Assembly (NCBI GenBank): GCA_934621705.1
Contig: CAKTUP010000011.1
Location: 1-24,717 of the forward strand
DNA length: 24,717 nucleotides
Direction: 5' to 3'
DNA from: an uncultured Petrimonas sp.
GTDB lineage: Bacteria > Bacteroidota > Bacteroidia > Bacteroidales > Dysgonomonadaceae
The notes beneath the pieces were generated by a model, which saw only the letters and a list, made by a program, of their open reading frames with translations, was not told the origin of the DNA and did no database searches. A program made the translations under genes and the position numbers. Positions 20,648 through 24,717 of this stretch are shown piece by piece. Numbering within the stretch: position 1 is the stretch's first letter; every line of letters starts with the position of its first letter.

Positions 20648-20824
20648 TGTGTGTAACGTTTTAAAATATCCATCCCTTTTTGTTCCCTTTCGATACTGTT
20701 TAATGTCTTTTTTCAGAAAAGAATTTAGTAGAATAACCTGCGTGTATTGTATAAAATTATCGTTATCAATCGCGAATAATAACGTTTGGCAATGTGTATA
20801 TCGATCGCAACTGAAAAGTAATAT
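20648..20824 (-). pseudogene. Possible C-terminal remnant of a HigB/Gp49-like toxin
   Basis: In the same frame as the antitoxin ATG and directly before it, the sequence reads LLFAIDNDN, then VILLNSFLKK and DIKQYRKGTKRDGYFKTLH. This recalls the C-terminal end of RelE/HigB (Gp49) toxins, where a strand such as VVLLNGFxKK is followed by a basic helix. There is no start codon, no N-terminal half and no stop between it and the antitoxin ATG. The order toxin then antitoxin fits HigBA. The match is short and from memory. Confidence 0.4.
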
Positions 20825-20831
20825 ACTTATT

Positions 20832-20847
20832 ATATTTGCGCAAATAT
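20832..20847. promoter_or_regulatory. 16-base perfect palindrome, possible old operator
   Basis: ATATTTGCGCAAATAT is a perfect palindrome just upstream, in minus-strand terms, of the toxin-like remnant. HigA proteins bind palindromes before their own operon, so it could be the former operator. It also contains a plus-strand TATATTTG (20831-20838), so chance promoter-like similarity is possible. Confidence 0.35.
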
Positions 20848-20850
20848 TTT

Positions 20851-20880
20851 CAAAAAACCGACACGTTTTTTCGTGCCGGT
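20851..20880 (-). terminator. Terminator of the VOC/SRPBCC transcript
   Basis: On the minus strand ACCGGCACG, a loop of six A, and CGTGTCGGT form a 9-bp stem (one G-U), followed by TTTTTTG. It is about 120 bases past the VOC stop. The plus strand lacks a T-run after the stem, which gives the direction. Confidence 0.8.
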
Positions 20881-21001
20881 CATTGTGGGTTGAGGTAAAT
20901 TGTATTTGCGTTCACATATTTCTGTTTGGTCAATTACTAAACTTACCAGTAGTAAAAAAGTTAGAGGAAATTCCTGACTTTTTTACTTTATATAAAGTTG
21001 C

Positions 21002-21436
21002 TTACTTCGGTTGAACTCGATGGCTCACCATCCAGTTGATGCCGAATTTATCGGTAAACATGCCGAAATATTCGCCCCAGAAGGTGGTGTTGAGCGGCAT
21101 TACCACTTGTCCGTCTGCGGAAAGTTCGCTGAACAGCCGTTCGGCTTCTTCCTTGCTGTCTGCTCCGATGGAAAGCGAGAAATTATTTCCCTGCACGAAT
21201 TGAGGCGACCATTCGCCGCCCACGTCGCTGCCCATCAAAACGGTTTCATTGCTGATCGGGAGCGAAATGTGCATAATTTTTTCGCCGTATTCTTCATCAA
21301 CCGGCTCACCGCCATCGGCCGGCATGTCTTTAAAGCGGCCAACATAGGGGAACTCTCCCCCGAAAGCCGATTTGTAGAAATTGAACGCTTCTTCGCAATT
21401 GCCGTTGAAGCTGAGATAAACGTTTACTGTTGCCAT
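21002..21436 (-). CDS. PhnB-like VOC superfamily protein
   Basis: A 144-residue protein of the glyoxalase/bleomycin-resistance fold (PhnB/3-dmu-9_3-mt branch). The opening MATVNVYLSFNGNCEEAFNF and YKSAFGGEF are typical, with EKIMHISLPI and a C-terminal WGEYFGMFTDKFGINWMVSH. Enzymatic function in this branch is mostly unproven. It starts 22 bases after the SRPBCC gene and is probably co-transcribed with it. Confidence 0.85.
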   Translation of the reverse strand: MATVNVYLSFNGNCEEAFNFYKSAFGGEFPYVGRFKDMPADGGEPVDEEYGEKIMHISLPISNETVLMGSDVGGEWSPQFVQGNNFSLSIGADSKEEAERLFSELSADGQVVMPLNTTFWGEYFGMFTDKFGINWMVSHRVQPK

Positions 21437-21458
21437 GATTTTGTAATTTTAAAGTGCG

Positions 21459-22001
21459 TCATTTTTCTTCTAAAATGGTTTTGAGTTTGCTTAGTCCGGT
21501 TTCGAAATCTTCGCCCATCATTTTGTCGAAATCCATAAAAAGCATCATCAGGTTCATCGGATATTTCATTCGTCCGTCGAAACCCCAAGCCACGGTGGTT
21601 ACGGAATCGTTTACGGCTCCGGTTGTCATATACGCTTTTTCTGTTGTTTCAAACGGTTTCAGAAAACGAAGTTCGTAATCGATGCGCTCGCCGTCGGTGA
21701 TGTTGATTATTTCCTGCTCGCCGGCTCCCACATCCGGATTGTTGCTTTCCCAGGCCGAGATAAAACTGGGTGTTCCATCGGTTCCGGTGTAGGTCTTCTT
21801 CATATTTGAGTCCATTGTCGCCCATTTACTGAAGTTATCCTGATTTTTGAGGTATTTTACATACTCGAAAACTTCCTGTCGGGGTTTGTTAATCTCCACT
21901 TGACGTTCCACGCCATAATCTCTTTTAACGAAAAGGGCTACCACAAGCGGTATGGCAACCAGAACGGTAATTACCAATAAAACTGTTTTTAAGATTTTCA
22001 T
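21459..22001 (-). CDS. SRPBCC (START-like) protein with N-terminal membrane anchor
   Basis: A 180-residue protein. Residues 5-25 (KTVLLVITVLVAIPLVVALF) are a membrane helix. Residues 30-178 show the polyketide-cyclase/START-like pattern: VERQVEINKPRQEVFEYVKYL, an NFSKWATMD stretch, and the long C-terminal helix with LMMLFMDFDKMMGEDFETGL. The fold binds hydrophobic ligands; the ligand is unknown. The domain is predicted outside the cytoplasmic membrane or anchored to it, depending on topology. It is upstream of the VOC gene by 22 bases, and together they resemble a common Bacteroidota pair of stress or resistance-type proteins. Confidence 0.8.
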   Translation of the reverse strand: MKILKTVLLVITVLVAIPLVVALFVKRDYGVERQVEINKPRQEVFEYVKYLKNQDNFSKWATMDSNMKKTYTGTDGTPSFISAWESNNPDVGAGEQEIINITDGERIDYELRFLKPFETTEKAYMTTGAVNDSVTTVAWGFDGRMKYPMNLMMLFMDFDKMMGEDFETGLSKLKTILEEK

Positions 22002-22142
22002 AATTAATGACTTATTTGATTTTATTTTTGCAGATATTGCAAAGACACAAATAACACGCAGGGATGGAAAATTGTTTTATAAAAATGAAAAATATTATTT
22101 TTATGAGGATAATCTTTTCTGTTTTGTTGATGAGAAATTGTG

Positions 22143-22186
22143 TGAAAAAAATAAGCCGCATCGGTTAATAATAACTTTTGCGGCTT
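22143..22186 (-). terminator. Terminator of the metallophosphoesterase gene
   Basis: On the minus strand AAGCCGCA (22186-22179), an 18-base loop and TGCGGCTT (22160-22153) form an 8-bp stem followed by ATTTTTTTC. It is 85 bases past the stop of the gene ending at 22271. Confidence 0.85.
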
Positions 22187-22270
22187 AAAACGTAAATAAT
22201 GCATCTACCGGTTCAGGTTTGTTTTCATTGGCCGGAAGAAGTTTATTGGAGTATTTGAGACAGAATTAAC

Positions 22271-23260
22271 TTATTTCGAAAAAGGCAAGAATTTAATAAG
22301 CCTGTATTGTCCATAAATTCCTGCGCCTGCAATAAATTGGTATTTGTTTTTATAACTAATAGTTGTTGCTTGATGAAGATGCCCGGCAAATATTCCTGTC
22401 AATTTTTTAGTTTTCATAACCTCATTGATGAAACGATAGGTAGAGGGCGCATTTCCTGACTCCGGCCATCTTTCGCGTCTTTCAATTTGATAATTGTAAT
22501 CTATTGCAGCTCCCCAATTTGGGTCTCCGAAGCTGCCAGATCCAATTGTAGGCATATAGATGGGAATGTGAAGAAAAAGAGCAATAGGTTCTTTTTTCCG
22601 TTGTTGTTCTTTGTAGAAATTAACTTGCTCTTCGTTTACTTGATAGGTAGAATTATCAATAGTTACTATGTTTATTCCATTAATAATGTTCGATTCATAT
22701 AATGGGTTTTTACCTTTATAAAGTATTTTCAGGCGTTTCTCTGTCCATTCTTCCCGTAATTGTTCGGCTGAACCTGGCATTCCTTCATAGTGCCAGTCGT
22801 GATTGCCGGCAGTATATACAAATGGAATATTTGTCTTTTCCATTAATTCATAAATCGTTTGAATGGCAGTAGCCGACGGATAACTTATTATATCGCCGTT
22901 TAATACGATGAAATCTGTCTTTAAATCTTTGGCATGTTGCAATATTGATGAAAAGCCGTCTAATGAAGATACTCTTTCTTTAGTTTTGTAGTCTATGACC
23001 GTTGGATTTGCTTCTCTCATTCTTTTGCTGTAAATATCAAATTCTTTGTCACTTTCGTTTTCGTAACTAATGTGAGAATCTGCTATTTGCATAATAGTGA
23101 AAGGTTCTTTTAATCCGTATAACATTATGGTTGTTTCTAACTCTGTACTCTTACGCACACAATTCCATTCTTCATTGTCGCTTTTTAAAGTAAAGGCCGG
23201 CAAAGTAAGGATGCCAGCAACACCGCCAAAACTGGTAATTATAAAGGATCTACGCTTCAT
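22271..23260 (-). CDS. Exported calcineurin-like metallophosphoesterase
   Basis: A 329-residue phosphoesterase. The N-terminus MKRRSFIITSFGGVAGILTL has a twin-arginine-like start and a hydrophobic core, so export is likely (about 1-25). The five metallophosphoesterase blocks are visible: IADSH with Asp61 and His63, NGD with Asp123, GNHDW with Asn153-His154, the LHIP His231, and GHLH (His294, His296). These bind two metal ions. Substrate unknown; an exported Tat-type relative of the purple-acid-phosphatase-like group is a fair description. It has its own terminator and lies on the same strand as the GH109-like gene. Codon use is more AT-rich than that of the ribosomal genes, a weak sign of accessory origin. 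Confidence 0.88.
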   Translation of the reverse strand: MKRRSFIITSFGGVAGILTLPAFTLKSDNEEWNCVRKSTELETTIMLYGLKEPFTIMQIADSHISYENESDKEFDIYSKRMREANPTVIDYKTKERVSSLDGFSSILQHAKDLKTDFIVLNGDIISYPSATAIQTIYELMEKTNIPFVYTAGNHDWHYEGMPGSAEQLREEWTEKRLKILYKGKNPLYESNIINGINIVTIDNSTYQVNEEQVNFYKEQQRKKEPIALFLHIPIYMPTIGSGSFGDPNWGAAIDYNYQIERRERWPESGNAPSTYRFINEVMKTKKLTGIFAGHLHQATTISYKNKYQFIAGAGIYGQYRLIKFLPFSK

Positions 23261-23292
23261 ACTTTTTATATTTACTGGAAAAACCTATTTAC

Positions 23293-23336
23293 AAAAATAT
23301 AAAACTGCTAATCTTTATTAGCAGTTTTATATTTTT
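23293..23336 (-). terminator. Strong symmetric terminator
   Basis: ATAAAACTGCTAAT-cttt-ATTAGCAGTTTTAT is a perfect 14-bp stem, extendable by six A/T pairs to 20 bp. It would stop transcription both ways, but the genes on its right run leftward, so it most likely ended the former SusD transcript. Confidence 0.85.
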
Positions 23337-23358
23337 TTATTGAATAAACATGTTTAGT

Positions 23359-23541
23359 TCAATGCACAGCTGTAGGACCTGTAGCTCCCTGAATTCCCCA
23401 TCCCGGATTTTGATACACGTTTGATGTTTCAAAGTTCGTAGGATCTGATGAGGTTAAGCGGAACACATCCATGCCAATTGGCTCGAGGTAGTGAGCCGGG
23501 GTAAATAAAAATCCCTTTTGAGTTGCGATAATATTATTTGC
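23359..23541 (-). pseudogene. C-terminal fragment of a SusD/RagB-like protein
   Basis: The minus strand reads 60 codons ending in TGA at 23359, with KGFLFTPAHYLEPIGMDVF, RLTSSDPTNFE and VYQNPGWGIQG. A final YLxPI followed by QNPGW is the hallmark of the C-terminus of RagB/SusD outer-membrane nutrient-binding lipoproteins. Just upstream, an in-frame TGA (23542-23544) cuts it off, and the N-terminal nine-tenths (a full protein is about 500-600 residues) are missing. It lies 87 bases downstream of the GH109-like stop and directly before a strong terminator. Confidence 0.75.
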
Positions 23542-23628
23542 TCAACATTTAATGATTGCCTGATGAATTATTGAGTGCTACCGCACATCATGAAATTATC
23601 ATCTTTAAAACAATAATTGTTAATTTTA

Positions 23629-24717
23629 CTACTTAGCAAACGCATGTCTGAATCCCTTCACATCGTTCCAGTGTCCGCGCGTGAAATCGGGAATTTCAAC
23701 CGGAGCCGAATTGTTTTCGAGCGACAACGCTGTAAGCGGAGCCAAAGAACACCATTCAGCCAAGTCGTACACGTCCATATCCAGCGGAAGTCCGTTTTGA
23801 AGGCAATAAATCAGTCGGTAGTCCATGATGAAATCCATGCCGCCGTGGCCGCCAACTTTTTTTGCCTGTTCTTCCAATTCAATGTGGATGGGGTGTTTGT
23901 ATTTGTCCATCAATGCTTTTCTCACATCGTCGGATACGTATGAGTGTGCCGACAGGTTTTCGTGATTGGGAACGCTGCCGTCATTTTCAATTGCCGTGGG
24001 TTTTAGAGCGTATCCGGCTACCGGATATTTGTTGGCAAAACCCTGCGTGCCCTGAACCATATACATACGGCTGTAGGGGCGGGGAGAGGCCACGTCGTGC
24101 TGAATGTGGATGGTTTTTCCGTTTTCGGTTTTAATTAACGTCATAGTGTGTTGGCCGTTTTTGAAATCGGTAACTTCCTCGCCGCGTTTTTCTTTCAGGT
24201 AAGCAGGAATGCTAACAGGTTTGCTGTCCATAGCCACCAGGTAGTTCATTTTATCGCCGCGGTGAATGTCAAGAACCTGACATGCGGGCCCCATTCCGTG
24301 AGTGGCGTAAATATCGCCGCGAAACTCTTTGTTGTATTCCATGCGCCAGTCACTTTCATACGTATCCCAGAAATCTTCCAACTGGTGGATATACGCGCCT
24401 TCGGCGTAAAGTATTTCACCCAAAACGCCTTTTTGTGCCATGTTGAGCGTGGTAAGTTCAAAAAAGTCGTACACGCAGTTTTCCAGTTGCATGCAGTGTT
24501 TTTGAGTGCGTTCGGCCGTGTTTACAACGTCCCATATTTCTTCCATGGTCATAGCCGCGGGCACTTCGCAGGCCACGTGTTTTCCTTGTTCCATGGCGTA
24601 GATCATCATGGGTGCGTGACGTTTCCAGTCGGTGGCGATGTACACCAAATCAATATCGTCGCGCTGACAAAGTTCCTTCCAGGCATCTTCGCTTCCGCTG
24701 TATTCTGCTGCGCGCGG
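23629..24717 (-). CDS. Gfo/Idh/MocA-family protein, GH109-like (alpha-N-acetylgalactosaminidase type), partial
   Basis: The open frame runs off the right edge: 362 residues are present and the N-terminal Rossmann GxGxxG and signal are outside the window. Reading through an apparent GTG at 24648 is right, because the upstream codons (EDAWKELCQRDDIDLVYIAT) continue the domain. Visible features: ATDWKRHAPMM, GKHVACEVPAA (the EKP-type region of the oxidoreductases), THGMGPACQVLDIHRGD, KKVGGHGGMDFIMDYRLIYC, and a final IPDFTRGHW. These match glycosidases of family GH109, which use NAD+ to remove alpha-linked N-acetylgalactosamine from glycans, and which are usually exported in Bacteroidota. Activity is inferred. 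Confidence 0.85.
   Translation of the reverse strand, partial: PRAAEYSGSEDAWKELCQRDDIDLVYIATDWKRHAPMMIYAMEQGKHVACEVPAAMTMEEIWDVVNTAERTQKHCMQLENCVYDFFELTTLNMAQKGVLGEILYAEGAYIHQLEDFWDTYESDWRMEYNKEFRGDIYATHGMGPACQVLDIHRGDKMNYLVAMDSKPVSIPAYLKEKRGEEVTDFKNGQHTMTLIKTENGKTIHIQHDVASPRPYSRMYMVQGTQGFANKYPVAGYALKPTAIENDGSVPNHENLSAHSYVSDDVRKALMDKYKHPIHIELEEQAKKVGGHGGMDFIMDYRLIYCLQNGLPLDMDVYDLAEWCSLAPLTALSLENNSAPVEIPDFTRGHWNDVKGFRHAFAK

Larger units (their letters stand above)
20110..21001. other. Gene-poor region with tRNA terminator, decayed toxin-antitoxin pair and a palindrome
   Basis: 892 bases with no intact gene. It contains the tRNA terminator, a broken HigA-like gene (20343-20647), a HigB-like remnant in phase before it (20648-20824), a 16-base palindrome (20832-20847) and the terminator of the VOC gene (20851-20880). 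The rest is AT-rich and unremarkable. Confidence 0.65.
23261..23628. other. Region with terminator and a SusD remnant
   Basis: 368 bases without an intact gene: a strong symmetric hairpin at 23293-23336, a SusD C-terminal fragment at 23359-23541, and about 85 AT-rich bases to the end of the GH109-like gene in which I see nothing. Confidence 0.7.

Noticed and set aside
20622..21014. 130-codon open frame on the plus strand
   Set aside because: Low-complexity, Cys/Phe-rich, crosses a terminator and the end of the VOC gene; the minus strand explains this region better.
22022..22204. Small minus-strand and plus-strand frames between the SRPBCC and phosphoesterase genes
   Set aside because: They overlap a terminator hairpin and have no recognisable sequence.

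Overview
The window reads as chromosomal DNA of a Bacteroidota bacterium, most likely order Bacteroidales. Four things point there: an arginine operon with the N-succinylornithine-type carbamoyltransferase, a parA-parB-DUF5683-LysM transglycosylase cluster, a SusD remnant, and promoters of the Bacteroides type (TTTG, about 20 bases, TAnnTTTG) without clear Shine-Dalgarno sites. A Dysgonomonadaceae-like relative is a guess from overall feel only.

Layout. (1) 136-5471, minus strand: arginine operon in transcription order GNAT acyltransferase, argG, argC, argD, argF'. A GC-rich palindromic repeat has spread through it. It lies between genes, supplies the stop codon of argF', and is translated as part of the N-terminal tails of ArgD, ArgC and ArgG. 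(2) 5882-7216, plus: a lysine-2,3-aminomutase-like radical SAM enzyme, then about 500 bases of small hairpins and a 23-base tandem repeat. (3) 7737-10829: a glycine-zipper stress-type protein (+), then a DUF1772-like membrane protein and an S9 lipoprotein peptidase (-). (4) 11137-15388, plus: parA, parB, DUF5683, MltD-like transglycosylase, followed by a second hairpin array and a small Ig-like lipoprotein. (5) 16369-19190, minus: rplM-rpsI-rpsB-tsf with its own promoter, a structured rpsI-rpsB spacer and a terminator. (6) 19486-20165: a small outer-membrane-type protein (-) and tRNA-Arg(ACG) (+) with promoter and terminator. (7) 20343-20824, minus: a decayed HigBA-like toxin-antitoxin pair. 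(8) 21002-23260, minus: VOC protein, SRPBCC protein, exported metallophosphoesterase. (9) 23359-24717, minus: a SusD C-terminal fragment downstream of a GH109-like Gfo/Idh/MocA enzyme cut by the window edge.

How the genes fit together. The arginine genes cover acylation of glutamate, reduction, transamination and carbamoylation of N-succinyl intermediates, and argininosuccinate formation; the acyl-glutamate kinase, deacylase and lyase are not in the window. The parAB cluster joins chromosome segregation to cell-wall remodelling, and the ribosomal operon is standard translation housekeeping. The GH109/SusD end looks like a damaged edge of a glycan-use locus.

The strongest unusual signal is the protein-coding palindromic repeat that gave three consecutive arginine enzymes related N-terminal tails. 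Next come the hairpin arrays, the possible S2 leader RNA and the decayed HigBA pair. No complete mobile element, CRISPR array or clearly new defence system was seen.
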